Translations under genes and position numbers: made by a program
The notes under the pieces: generated by a model
The model's input: only the letters and a program-made list of their open reading frames with translations
What the model was told of the DNA's origin: nothing
The model's database searches: none
Shown: piece after piece, positions 14,837-23,580 of the stretch
Layout of the letters: each line of letters opens with the position of its first letter
Position numbering within the stretch: the first letter of the stretch is position 1
Assembly (NCBI RefSeq): GCF_023238205.1
Contig: NZ_CP096662.1
Span: 1-64,000, forward strand
Origin: Halorussus limi
GTDB lineage: Archaea; Halobacteriota; Halobacteria; Halobacteriales; Haladaptataceae
DNA length: 64,000 nt
Reading direction: 5' to 3'

Positions 14837-15832
14837 ATGGAAACCAGAAAAATCCAACAAGTTGGTGGCGGCACATACACTGTCTCCATCCCTGTTCAGT
14901 GGGCGAACGACCACGATATCGAGGCGGGCAATACTGCCTATCTTTACACACATCGTGACGGTTCCCTCGTGGTTCGCTGGAACGAGAAAGAACACAGTGA
15001 ACTCGCGACAACCGACATCGAACTGGACGATACTGCTCCGGAAGTTGCCGAACGGATGCTAGTAGCCGCGTATTCGGCAGGCTTCAAGAAGATACAGCTT
15101 CGCAATTCGGAGGGATTGTCGTCCGCACAGCGACGAGCGATCGACACCTGTACTCGCGGTCTCACGGGTGTTGAGATCACCGAAGAATCGACTCACCACG
15201 TAACCGTGCAGGGGTTGTTGGATGCCAGCGACGTCTCGATCCGTCAGTCTACCATTCAGTTACAGTACATCACGCTGTCGATGTACCAGGCCGCATTGGA
15301 TTTCTTTGCAGGAGAGTCGACTGAATCTGAACACATCATCACCCGGGATGACGAAGCTGATCGTATCTTTCACCTCATTACACGCCATTTCAACCGGTCG
15401 CTACTGGATTTGGCAGAACTCGATCAGCTTGGAATTACTCGGCCACAGCTGTTCGAATACTACGTCACGGCACGCCAATTAGAACGAATAGCGGATCATG
15501 CAGCCAAGATTGCGCGGTGTGTCCAACGGACCGAGTATACCGTCTCCGAGGAGTTAGTGACCGAATCGAGAGCGATTGGTGAGAATGCTCGTCAGATCGT
15601 CGAAGATGCTTCTGGTGCTGTCATAAATGCAGAGACGACAGGGATGGCACACTCGGCGCTCGAGGACTGTGAGCACGTCGTCCAAGCAGCGAGGAACTTA
15701 GACCGTTCATTACCTGATCGTCCTCCAGAAGAGGCCTACGTTTTGACCCGTGTTCTTGATAGCATAATTCGCACAGCGGAGTATGGCGGGAATATTGCTG
15801 AAATCGCCCTTCGGATATCGCTCCGGGACTAG
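14837..15832 (+). CDS. AbrB-PhoU fusion, phosphate-signalling regulator
   Basis: 331 aa. Residues 1-50 form an AbrB/SpoVT-like swapped-hairpin DNA-binding domain (METRKIQQVGGGTYTVSIP). The rest is a PhoU helical bundle with ARQLERIADHAAKIAR and a second repeat ending TAEYGGNIAEIALR. Such fusions are common in haloarchaea and are thought to link DNA binding to phosphate or Pst signalling. Next to arsenate genes it may tie phosphate status to arsenate entry; that is inference. No pst genes are in the window. Confidence 0.85.
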   Translation: METRKIQQVGGGTYTVSIPVQWANDHDIEAGNTAYLYTHRDGSLVVRWNEKEHSELATTDIELDDTAPEVAERMLVAAYSAGFKKIQLRNSEGLSSAQRRAIDTCTRGLTGVEITEESTHHVTVQGLLDASDVSIRQSTIQLQYITLSMYQAALDFFAGESTESEHIITRDDEADRIFHLITRHFNRSLLDLAELDQLGITRPQLFEYYVTARQLERIADHAAKIARCVQRTEYTVSEELVTESRAIGENARQIVEDASGAVINAETTGMAHSALEDCEHVVQAARNLDRSLPDRPPEEAYVLTRVLDSIIRTAEYGGNIAEIALRISLRD

Positions 15833-15948
15833 TGATGTACATCTAAAAAGAGACATCTACCGTATATTTCGTAACTTCCTCAGCATATTGTAGGTGCACT
15901 TCTGACGATTTATTTTCTAGTGGGAATCCTCGAATGAGCTCTTTGCGC

Positions 15949-17840
15949 GAAGTTGACGTATGCGTTGTAACAGATGAATTCACCAACTTATAAGTCACGA
16001 CGAGATGTCTTTCGACGAATTGCTCGGCAATCACATGTGGAGTGGCCGGTATACGACGCGACGCCCCTGTACGAGCGAAGCTCGCTTGACGGTCTAGAAT
16101 CAGATATTCGGACAATCTCCCAGACCTGGTTCAAACACGACCGCCACGAGTCGGTTGAGAAGTTCGTCTGCGCACTCCCCTTAGCATATTTCAAATTCGA
16201 CGCATACGACTGCTACGCGGGGCCGACTCGCTACGAGATGGACACTCTCTTTCGCGTGTTCGTCCTGAAGGAACTCCACGGGTGGGAGCACGAGACAGCA
16301 CTCCTTGAGTACCTCGAAAACCAGCCCGAACTCTGTGAGAGTCTTGATCTAGAGACACTCCCCGACCAATCAACACTCTGGCGTAGTTGGCATATGCGTT
16401 TCACTGATGCCCTTCGCGAGACGGTCCAGAAAGCGGCTCGAACGATTCTCATCAAAGCGCAGAACGTGGATGTAGCCGTGCCACGCGAACCAGAACGAAA
16501 TCTCCCGGATCGAAGCCACGACGCTACTGACTCGGACCCTTACGACCAAGCCATCCTCGACAAGACCGGCACGATTACCAAGCACGTCAGTCGCGTCGTG
16601 TTCCCCGCGTTCTCGCTCAATCGTGGCGAGGACTGTGAGATTCCCGAGAACGCCTACTGGGGCTTACAGACCTACTTGGGACTCCGTGAGAACTTGGCCG
16701 CCAACGAGGGCGCTCGGAGCTTCATTCACGAGTCGACACGGAAGCGAACACCACTCGGACACGGTCATCGCGACCAGATTCGTGATCTCTCTATCGATCA
16801 AATCCGCGAGATGTATCGACAAGCGGTTCGACAACTCACCGACGAGCTCGCAGAGACGGGGGAGTTCTTCCGCGCAGGCATCGTCGCCATCGACATCACC
16901 GAGAATGATCCCTTCACGGGCGACCGCACTGGCCACGAAGACGAAATAATCGGGACGAAAGAGAAGAACGATGAGTACGCCTATCAGTGGGCGACCGTCC
17001 AGCTGGTCGGCAACGCTGTCCCACTCGTCCTTGATGCCCGCCCGGTACGGAAAGGCGAGTCACGACAGGAGATCGTTGTGGACCTGCTCGACCCCGCTGA
17101 GGACCTGATTCACGTCGATAACGTGCTGATGGACCGGGAGTTCGATAGCCAGCACGTCTTGGAGATGATCAGCCAGCGCGGACTGTCGTACGTCGTCCCG
17201 AAGCGGATGCAGACCAGCGAGAAAGCCCAGGCCAAGCGGTTGCTCCAACGTGGTCAGGACCGACACGAAACCGACCGGAAGCTCCATCTCGGGAAGAACG
17301 AATGGCACGAGACGACGCTGGTCTACCGTCGGAAAGAGGGCTCCGAGCACGATGACCATCGGCAGTATTCGGTGTTCATGACGAATAGAGGGACTGGGCA
17401 CCTCACGGAGTACGGCTACCGGTGGGAAATCGAGAGTGGCTACAAGTCGATAAAGCGATTCATGGCGGCGACGACGTCGAAGGATTTCGGGCTGCGGTTC
17501 TTCTACTTCGCGTTCGCCTGTCTGCTATACTCGATTTGGCGAGCGGTGGACCTGCTGGTACAGGTTGAGTTGACCGATGAGTACGAGCACTCGCCAATTG
17601 TGACGGCCGATAACACGCTGACTCTGGTGAAGAAGGAAACGGGAATCGGATAGAGAGGTTTTACCCGTGTTAGCGCGGCGTCTGAGTGGCAACACTGTCG
17701 GAAGCCGCCGAAATTCGTGTATGTAGTTGTATTTCCAATATGAATGGCCGTTTGGAGAGCAATCTGAGCCAGTTCCCGATCACTGAACCAGCCAAAACCA
17801 CGCATCACAGCCCCGCTAAACCCGCTGTAGTCTCAACTTC
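15949..17840 (+). mobile_element. IS4-type insertion sequence, copy A
   Basis: Candidate ends are GAAGTTGA at 15949-15956 and its inverse TCAACTTC at 17833-17840, giving about 1.9 kb around one transposase gene. The last part after the gene (17797-17840, with CCCGCTAAACCCGCTGTAG) recurs almost unchanged after copy B at 23215-23258, so it belongs to the element. Exact ends and target duplication are not proven. Confidence 0.6.
15974..17653 (+). CDS. IS4-superfamily DDE transposase (copy A)
   Basis: 559 aa, intact. DDE plan: Asp in IVAIDITEND (about 306), Asp in VDNVLMDREFD (about 386) and the IS4 signature Y-(2)-R-(3)-E-(6)-K in YGYRWEIESGYKSIK (about 480-495). The N-terminal half is a haloarchaeal-type extension (RYEMDTLFRVFVLKELHGW). 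About three quarters or more of residues agree with copy B at 21393. Likely active, since no frame damage is visible. Confidence 0.88.
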   Translation: MNSPTYKSRRDVFRRIARQSHVEWPVYDATPLYERSSLDGLESDIRTISQTWFKHDRHESVEKFVCALPLAYFKFDAYDCYAGPTRYEMDTLFRVFVLKELHGWEHETALLEYLENQPELCESLDLETLPDQSTLWRSWHMRFTDALRETVQKAARTILIKAQNVDVAVPREPERNLPDRSHDATDSDPYDQAILDKTGTITKHVSRVVFPAFSLNRGEDCEIPENAYWGLQTYLGLRENLAANEGARSFIHESTRKRTPLGHGHRDQIRDLSIDQIREMYRQAVRQLTDELAETGEFFRAGIVAIDITENDPFTGDRTGHEDEIIGTKEKNDEYAYQWATVQLVGNAVPLVLDARPVRKGESRQEIVVDLLDPAEDLIHVDNVLMDREFDSQHVLEMISQRGLSYVVPKRMQTSEKAQAKRLLQRGQDRHETDRKLHLGKNEWHETTLVYRRKEGSEHDDHRQYSVFMTNRGTGHLTEYGYRWEIESGYKSIKRFMAATTSKDFGLRFFYFAFACLLYSIWRAVDLLVQVELTDEYEHSPIVTADNTLTLVKKETGIG

Positions 17841-17929
17841 CACGGTCGCGCAGTAGTTGAGGTCGGTCGTCTCAATGCATAGAGCATAGTCTCATGGGGT
17901 GGTATGGTTTCGACCCTTATTGCAGTCTA

Positions 17930-18611
17930 TTTCTTTTGTAACGGCTGATAGGAACATACTACGAATCGATTGTAGTCCCATCGATAGTCTCACTGATCAA
18001 TCGAAATGGCTGAAGTTCACCCGTGTCGGGCTGGCTTGCACAACCTCGTCATCGACAAGACAGGGTGCATCAATCCCCTCCTCGAGCTGTCTATCAGTGT
18101 TGGTATCCTGATAAATGGCAGTTCTAATAACATTCGTCCTCAAAAAGGCCTGTGTTTCTAATACACCGCCATCGGCGTTGATACCGTTGTCATACGAGTT
18201 CTTCATGCACTGACGCCCTGAACTGTCCCGTTGACGTACGTGACCAACAGAATGGTCGTCCCAGTCGCTCCGAACAACGCACGAAACACCGACGATACGC
18301 TCGATATCGAGTACAGGGTCGAAGACTAAATCGAGGAACACAGCGAAGACATTCAGATGAAGCAATCGACGCTAGACGAGACGTACAATCGTCATACAGG
18401 AGTTGAAAGAGCTAACGAATCAATGAAGGACTGCGGCCTCGGGCGCACCCATGCCCGATGCCGCGTCCACGTACGAGCGCACGTGTTCCTCGCTCTGTGT
18501 CTTCGCCTCGTCGTTGCTATCACCAACTACCCACGGAGACAACCCGGGAAACACGACCATCACGGTGTGAGAAGAGCTTTATCGCACTCTCGTTTCATTA
18601 CCAGTTATTAG
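17930..18611 (+). pseudogene. degenerate transposase remnant
   Basis: The plus strand carries pieces of a transposase C-terminus, best seen at 18357-18560 (GVERANESMKDCGLGR, then RAHVFLALCLRLVVAI). The frame is broken by TAA at 18327 just upstream, and further stops lie 5' of it. It is a different family from the two flanking IS4-type copies. The antisense open frame across 17997-18365 looks accidental. Confidence 0.55.
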
Positions 18612-18719
18612 ACACTCGTTCAGCGTGGGTATTTATCCCAATAGCTGAATATATTTTACAATATTGCATCCATACAAAAGTATTCATGCAAAGGGTTTGA
18701 TGTTGATTTGCAGCCAAAA

Positions 18720-19403
18720 ATGACTCAAGAAACAAATTTGTCCACTGACGAATCAACACGACGTAGAGTTCTACAAGGCATCGGAGTTACTGGGCTTGGG
18801 TTTGCCGGTGTTAGCAACGCAAACGCTGCCACTACGACGATAGGCAATTCTGTGCAGTTCGTGGAGGCAGTGCTTGATTACACGGTGAACTCAGCTAGTC
18901 CGGATGTCGTACAACGGTCTGTAGTTGAGATTGACAATCCGAAAGGTTTCTCAGTGAACTTGGAGGAGCAGAAAATCGTTTTTAACCAATTTGCCCGCTC
19001 AGGTCTTGTATCAGAAGTAAAGGCAGCCGAAGAAGCTGTCGCAACAAGTAACCAACATTTGGAGGCCAACTTCGATGGCCATCAGAAAATGCAGTACTTG
19101 GTAACTGATCGGACTGAGGACCTTCGTCCACTCCGTGGTGTTCTGACGAAGCGACCGTTCACTCCTCCGCAGTTCAAAGCTCAGTTTGTCGGTGACACTG
19201 TTCGGTTTACTGGGCCTCAGTCTATCGAAGTTCCTGTTGGGAGGGAGACATCACGCAATCTTCCAGAACGCGAGGTTGTGGTAAAAATCCGCCCGGAGAG
19301 GAGCTCTGACACCTATCCAAAAAAGAGTATAGAACAGCACACTGTCACACCGGTTATTACAGTTCGCAACCACGGCTCGCTTGAGATTCACAAGGTGAAA
19401 TAA
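18720..19403 (+). CDS. Tat-exported protein of unknown function
   Basis: 227 aa with a twin-arginine signal (STRRRVLQGIGVTGLGFAG) and a likely cleavage after ANA near residue 37. The mature part is mostly beta-prone with no family I recognise (VEIDNPKGFSVNLEEQK, VPVGRETSRNLPEREVVVK). Start ATG 18720 is preferred to a TTG at 18708. Codon use is much more AT-rich than in neighbours, a mark of recent transfer. It is 1 bp from the zincin-like gene and so probably acts with it, for example as carrier, inhibitor or pro-domain. Confidence 0.7.
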   Translation: MTQETNLSTDESTRRRVLQGIGVTGLGFAGVSNANAATTTIGNSVQFVEAVLDYTVNSASPDVVQRSVVEIDNPKGFSVNLEEQKIVFNQFARSGLVSEVKAAEEAVATSNQHLEANFDGHQKMQYLVTDRTEDLRPLRGVLTKRPFTPPQFKAQFVGDTVRFTGPQSIEVPVGRETSRNLPEREVVVKIRPERSSDTYPKKSIEQHTVTPVITVRNHGSLEIHKVK

Positions 19404-19404
19404 A

Positions 19405-20085
19405 ATGTCATACACAAAAACTGGAGGAAGTTCGCGGGGTGACACGAACAAAGATCACACAATGCGGATTAAGGTAATGAAGGCAAAGGTCCCCAGCACA
19501 AGTGAGCTTGATACGGTATATCAGGCGGTTCTCAACGCACTGGATCAAATTATGGACGAGACAGGAAGTGCCTATGGTATGGACATACCAGGTTATGTAA
19601 TAGAAAAGTATGAAACTGACCACTCTTTAAATTGTTCCAATATGGAAAGTTCCGCGACGACGTGGTTGGATAATAATGGGTTCACCGATGGACAGTTCCT
19701 CTGGGTGACAAACTGTTCCGATGCCTTCGCTGATTCAGAAGGGGCATGGGAGGGTCGGACTGAGGCATTCGTCAGTACCGACTGGTACTCCGGTGACATG
19801 CTGGGAGCCGTGGCAATTCAAGAGGCATTACATTCCTTCCTGCTGGACAGTTGTCTCAAGCTTCCAGGGGATGATCACTCACTCGGCCAGGATGCTGATG
19901 AGGGTTCATATGATAATGCAACACCAATGGTCGCCTCATACGGTGATAGTAGCGAAAATTACGAGTCTAAGGGAGACTGCAACCGCGATAAGAATACTGA
20001 TGGTGTGACTTACGATATTACCTACTGTACGGTTGAAGGAATGAACTATTCTAGAGAGCATGCCTACAATAACGGTGTACACTAA
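19405..20085 (+). CDS. zincin-like protein with altered metal motif
   Basis: 226 aa, no signal peptide of its own. The centre reads AIQEALHSFLLD, close to a zincin HExxH helix but with Gln in place of the first His; DDHSLGQDAD follows and could supply a further ligand. Seven cysteines suggest disulfides, so export is likely. With the Tat signal only on the preceding protein, co-export as a complex is a reasonable idea. Low GC, like its neighbour. It may be a degenerate or divergent metallopeptidase; activity is unknown. Confidence 0.55.
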   Translation: MSYTKTGGSSRGDTNKDHTMRIKVMKAKVPSTSELDTVYQAVLNALDQIMDETGSAYGMDIPGYVIEKYETDHSLNCSNMESSATTWLDNNGFTDGQFLWVTNCSDAFADSEGAWEGRTEAFVSTDWYSGDMLGAVAIQEALHSFLLDSCLKLPGDDHSLGQDADEGSYDNATPMVASYGDSSENYESKGDCNRDKNTDGVTYDITYCTVEGMNYSREHAYNNGVH

Positions 20086-20158
20086 CGTATAGAAAGTAAT
20101 AATCTCTAATCTGTGTTCTATATTTGAGTTCGGTAGAGACAGACTGTCTGCGTTCCGC

Positions 20159-20659
20159 TTATGAGCACTCAATGATCTGCACAGTAAACTCAGTCGCCGC
20201 TCGTTCGTCGGGACGCTGGTAGACGATCTTAATGTCTGTTGGAAGATGATTTTGTGCCGTTAGTTCGACTTGATACTGATACGAGGCACCAGCGCAGTCA
20301 ACACTCTCGGGGGGGTCTGAGTTGGTCCAACGGGGATACAAGACCAGTTCTGCGTACCGCTCGGTGCTGTTGTATTGGAGCGCCCGAATAGCCACTGTCC
20401 GACAACTACTCGTCGAGAACCACCCACTGAGCGTTGCGCTCTGAGCCGTGCAGTCGCCGGACTGAGACACACTCTCCTCATTTTCTCCGGCCGTCCCATC
20501 GTATGAGACACTCGTGACGGTCGCTGACAGACCATCTGTTTCCTTTTGTTTTGTCGCTGTTGGAGATCCAGCTGTAGGTGAATTGAGTGTCGAGAGACAT
20601 CCTGCGACACTTGCAACGCTTATTGCACCAAAAGAAGAGAGGAGGGCACGGCGATTCAT
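20159..20659 (-). CDS. Tat lipoprotein, haloarchaeal, function unknown
   Basis: 166 aa. Signal MNRRALLSSFGAISVASVAGC combines the RR motif with a lipobox, so Cys21 would be lipidated outside the membrane. A Thr/Ser-rich linker follows, then a beta-rich domain with four cysteines (CTAQ, SSCRT, VDCAG, IIECS). No named domain. Convergent with the AT-rich pair and probably independent of it. Confidence 0.75.
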   Translation of the reverse strand: MNRRALLSSFGAISVASVAGCLSTLNSPTAGSPTATKQKETDGLSATVTSVSYDGTAGENEESVSQSGDCTAQSATLSGWFSTSSCRTVAIRALQYNSTERYAELVLYPRWTNSDPPESVDCAGASYQYQVELTAQNHLPTDIKIVYQRPDERAATEFTVQIIECS

Positions 20660-20759
20660 AGTGAGATTATTGAGTGCCGAGAGGTAAAATTATCCCTTAG
20701 GCTCAAAGAGTAGCTGAGTCAACAACACCATTATATCAGATACCGACTTGGTGGCTGTT

Positions 20760-21254
20760 TCAGTAGGAACAGTGTCGAGACAATAGGGTTTGCTTCGTCC
20801 CCGCGTACCCCGAGAGCAATCGGTGAAGCATCTCACACAACAACTCGACGGTGACAGTCTTACCTGCCGTTATCGCATCTCGGCTGTGTGTCAGGGCGTG
20901 CAAGTAGTTTATGATCTCCTGGGTACCCTGTCGTCTGTCCTCGTCGATGAACGTCTCCTGTCCTGCTTCATACGCGTAGATATCTGAGAGGGTCACATGA
21001 GTGCCTTCGATCTGGGACGCTTCCAGTGTCTCCTTCCGAATGAACGGTTCAATGAGGATCTCTCTTGACCCGATGCGAGGGCCAATGCCGTGGAGCCGGC
21101 TTAGCTTGCGTCGCCCTCGCTAACGGGCATCAGTTGGTCAGTGCTAGTTGTGGGCGGTAACGGATCCAGGTTTGAACGCCGAATACGTTCCCTTTGGGGT
21201 CGTAATCGGAACGATTTCACCGGGTGCCGTCTCTTCGAAGTCGTCTCGATCCAT
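20760..21254 (-). pseudogene. frameshifted and truncated Fic/DOC-family gene
   Basis: The minus strand starts MDRDDFEETAPGEIVPIT at 21254, typical of Fic proteins. It then needs two frame changes, near 21170 and 21110. Downstream it reads LSRLHGIGPRIGSREILIEPF, EASQIEGTHVTLSDIYAYE (the inhibitory-helix region) and ELLCEMLHRLLSG. It stops before the catalytic HPFxxGNGR motif, so it cannot AMPylate. Probably cut by IS activity on this segment. Confidence 0.75.
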
Positions 21255-21256
21255 TA

Positions 21257-21352
21257 CTGGTAGTAGCCGTACAAAACACGATCCATTATTGGCATTTTGA
21301 TCCTAAATCAAAATAGCGCAGAGGCGGATTGCACCATTGCAACTACTACCAG
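21257..21352. repeat. nested inverted repeats upstream of the Fic pseudogene
   Basis: CTGGTAGTAG (21257-21266) and its perfect inverse CTACTACCAG (21343-21352) enclose a perfect hairpin, ATTTTGAT-CCTAA-ATCAAAAT (21294-21314). A further pair, ATTGCAACTACTAC (21336-21349) and GTAGTGGTTGCAAT (21390-21403, one mismatch), runs into the transposase start. This is either the old fic promoter with operators or a small MITE-like element. Confidence 0.5.
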
Positions 21353-21366
21353 AGAGTGGCGTTTTT

Positions 21367-23258
21367 GAGAGAGTCGTGTTCAACGTCCCGTAGTGGTTGC
21401 AATTCGTGAGTCGCGACGAACTGTCTTTCGACGGATTGCCCAACGAACGCACGTCGAGTGGCCAGTATACGATGCCACGCCAGTATACGATCGAAGCACG
21501 CTTGCCGGGTTGGAGTCCGATATCCGGACGGTCTCACAGACGTGGTTTAGGCACGACCGCCATGTATCGGTTGAGAACTTCGTCTGCTCACTCCCTCTGG
21601 CGTATTTCGTATTCGCCGCGCACGACCGCTATGTGGGGGCGACTCGCTACGAGATGGACACGCTCTTTCGCGTCTTCGTTCTGAAAGAATGCCACGGATG
21701 GGAGCACGAAACCGCACTAATTGAGTACCTTGAGCGTCGTCCAGCACTCTGCGACCAACTGGATCTGGAGACAGTACCGAACCAATCAACGCTGTGGCGC
21801 AGCTGGCACAACCGGTTCACTGCCGAGCTTCGCAGTACAGTCGAGACAGCTGCGCGGACCATCCTCATCAAAGCCCAGAACGCGGGTGTCACCGTTCCGC
21901 GCAAGCCAGAAAGACACCTTCCATCTCGAGGTGGCAAAGAGGACGAATCGGACCCAGACAATCGAACTGTCCTCGACGAAGCGGCACCGATCACGGACCA
22001 CATCAGCCGCGTCGTATTCCCCGCGTTCTCACTGAATCGTGGCGACGGTTGTGAGATTCATGAGAACGCCTACTGGGACTTACAGACGTATCTCGGGCTT
22101 CGTGAGCGGCTGGCTGTCAATGAAGGCGCTCGCAGTTTCGTCTACGAGTCGATGCGTGAGCGGACACCGCTGGGGCACGTCCATCGCGAGCACATCCGTG
22201 ACCTCTCAATCGAACAGACTCGCGAGATGTACCGACAGGCGGTAGATCGGTTGTTAGGAGAAGTCTCGGAGACAGAGCAGTTCTTCCGGGCCGGGATCAT
22301 CGCGATCGACATCACCGAAGCGGATTCCTTCACCGGTGATCGAACGGGACACGAAGACGAAATTATAGGGACGAAGGAGAAGACCGATGAGTACGCTTAC
22401 CAGTGGGCCACTGTCCAGCTGGTCGGCAACGCCATCCCGATCGTGTTGGATGCTCGCCCTGTTCGACGAGGTGAGTCACGCAAGGAGATCGTCGAGGACC
22501 TTCTCAACTCCGCCGAGGAATTGGTCCATGTCGATAACGTGCTGATGGATAGGGAGTTCGATAGCCAGCATGTTTTGGAAATGATTAGCCAGCGCGGACT
22601 CTCATACGTCGTGCCGAAACGAATGCAGACGAGCGAGAGAGCTCAGGCGAAGCGACTCCTCCAGCGGGATGATGATCGATACGAAGCGGACCGCAAACTC
22701 CATCTCGGGAATAACGAGTGGCACGAGACGACGCTGATCTACCGGCGCAAAGAGAACGCTGAGCACGATGATCACCGGCAGTACTCAGTGTTTATGTCGA
22801 ATCATGGCGGGAGTTTCCTCACCGAGTATGCGTATCGCTGGGAGATCGAGAGTGGGTATCGGTCGATCAAGCGATTCATGGCGGCGACGACCTCGAAGGA
22901 TTTCGGACTCCGGTTCTTCTATTTCGCGTTCGCGTGTCTGCTGTATTCGATCTGGCGGGCAGTCGATGCGCTGGTGCAGGTCGAATTGACCGGTGAGTAC
23001 GAACATTCGCCACTCGTGACGGCGGACAATACGCTAACGCTGTTGAAGAAGGAGACTGGAATCGGATAGACCGCGGCTATTTGCTGAGATAGTCGAGTCG
23101 TGAGTGGCGACACTATGGAGCAGAGAGGAAAATTCCTGAACTAGTTACAAATTCGATAAGGTGGTGTGGTTGAGAGCCGATCTGAAGCTGTCTTGTCTCA
23201 CTGATCCGTCCGAAACCACGCATTACAGCCCCGCTAAACCCGCTGTAGTCTCAACTTC
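21367..23258 (+). mobile_element. IS4-type insertion sequence, copy B
   Basis: Same layout as copy A, with the matching 3' non-coding end CCCGCTAAACCCGCTGTAG...TCAACTTC finishing at 23258. The left end is uncertain: homology to copy A starts only at about 21411, and no GAAGTTGA is seen, so the left end may be changed or lost. Same orientation as copy A; the two enclose 17.8-21.4 kb like a composite transposon. Confidence 0.5.
21393..23069 (+). CDS. IS4-superfamily DDE transposase (copy B)
   Basis: 558 aa from a GTG start; intact. Key residues as in copy A: IIAIDITEAD, VDNVLMDREFD and the signature YAYRWEIESGYRSIK. It differs from copy A over the whole length (for example CHGWEHETALIEYLERRP), so the two are related isoforms rather than a fresh duplication. 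The unusual GTG start and the changed left end raise some doubt about its expression. Confidence 0.85.
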   Translation: MVAIRESRRTVFRRIAQRTHVEWPVYDATPVYDRSTLAGLESDIRTVSQTWFRHDRHVSVENFVCSLPLAYFVFAAHDRYVGATRYEMDTLFRVFVLKECHGWEHETALIEYLERRPALCDQLDLETVPNQSTLWRSWHNRFTAELRSTVETAARTILIKAQNAGVTVPRKPERHLPSRGGKEDESDPDNRTVLDEAAPITDHISRVVFPAFSLNRGDGCEIHENAYWDLQTYLGLRERLAVNEGARSFVYESMRERTPLGHVHREHIRDLSIEQTREMYRQAVDRLLGEVSETEQFFRAGIIAIDITEADSFTGDRTGHEDEIIGTKEKTDEYAYQWATVQLVGNAIPIVLDARPVRRGESRKEIVEDLLNSAEELVHVDNVLMDREFDSQHVLEMISQRGLSYVVPKRMQTSERAQAKRLLQRDDDRYEADRKLHLGNNEWHETTLIYRRKENAEHDDHRQYSVFMSNHGGSFLTEYAYRWEIESGYRSIKRFMAATTSKDFGLRFFYFAFACLLYSIWRAVDALVQVELTGEYEHSPLVTADNTLTLLKKETGIG

Positions 23259-23553
23259 ACCGGTCGCGGCTTTGGTATAGCGGCATATGATTTATACCGT
23301 TGGCCAAATCCGAATTTCGGGGGATAGAACCCTTCTATCATAGGAAAAATGGTTATGAGACTTCTGTCACCGGTGGTCCTGATTACACTGGTAATCACGA
23401 CCAGTTTGAAGTACCCCGCCGCCGTCGGTGAAGCACGAATGCTGCAACCGCCTCACGACGCCGCTTCCCCCGGGGTTGAGCCGCAGCAAGCGGCTGTCTC
23501 TCTGCGGGTATTGGACTGGTTGCGAGTTCCGATCCATCGCCGGAAGTCTTATC
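23259..23553. other. intergenic stretch without a supportable gene
   Basis: About 300 bp between copy B and the next operon. Weak open frames exist on both strands but have no start context or known motif. CCGCAG...CTGCGG (23481-23507 region) can form a short hairpin. It may contain remnants of another element. Confidence 0.4.
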
Positions 23554-23573
23554 ACGAATTATCTATAATTCGT
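23554..23573. promoter_or_regulatory. 20-bp palindromic operator over the promoter of a TA-like operon
   Basis: ACGAATTAT-CT-ATAATTCGT is a perfect 9-bp inverted repeat, 7 bp before ATG 23581. Its AT-rich centre doubles as the TATA/start region. The position is ideal for autorepression by the winged-helix protein encoded next. Confidence 0.65.
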
Positions 23574-23580
23574 AATCGAG

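Noticed and set aside
17997-18365. Minus-strand ORF of 122 aa
   Set aside because: Lies opposite a degenerate transposase; composition and start are unconvincing.
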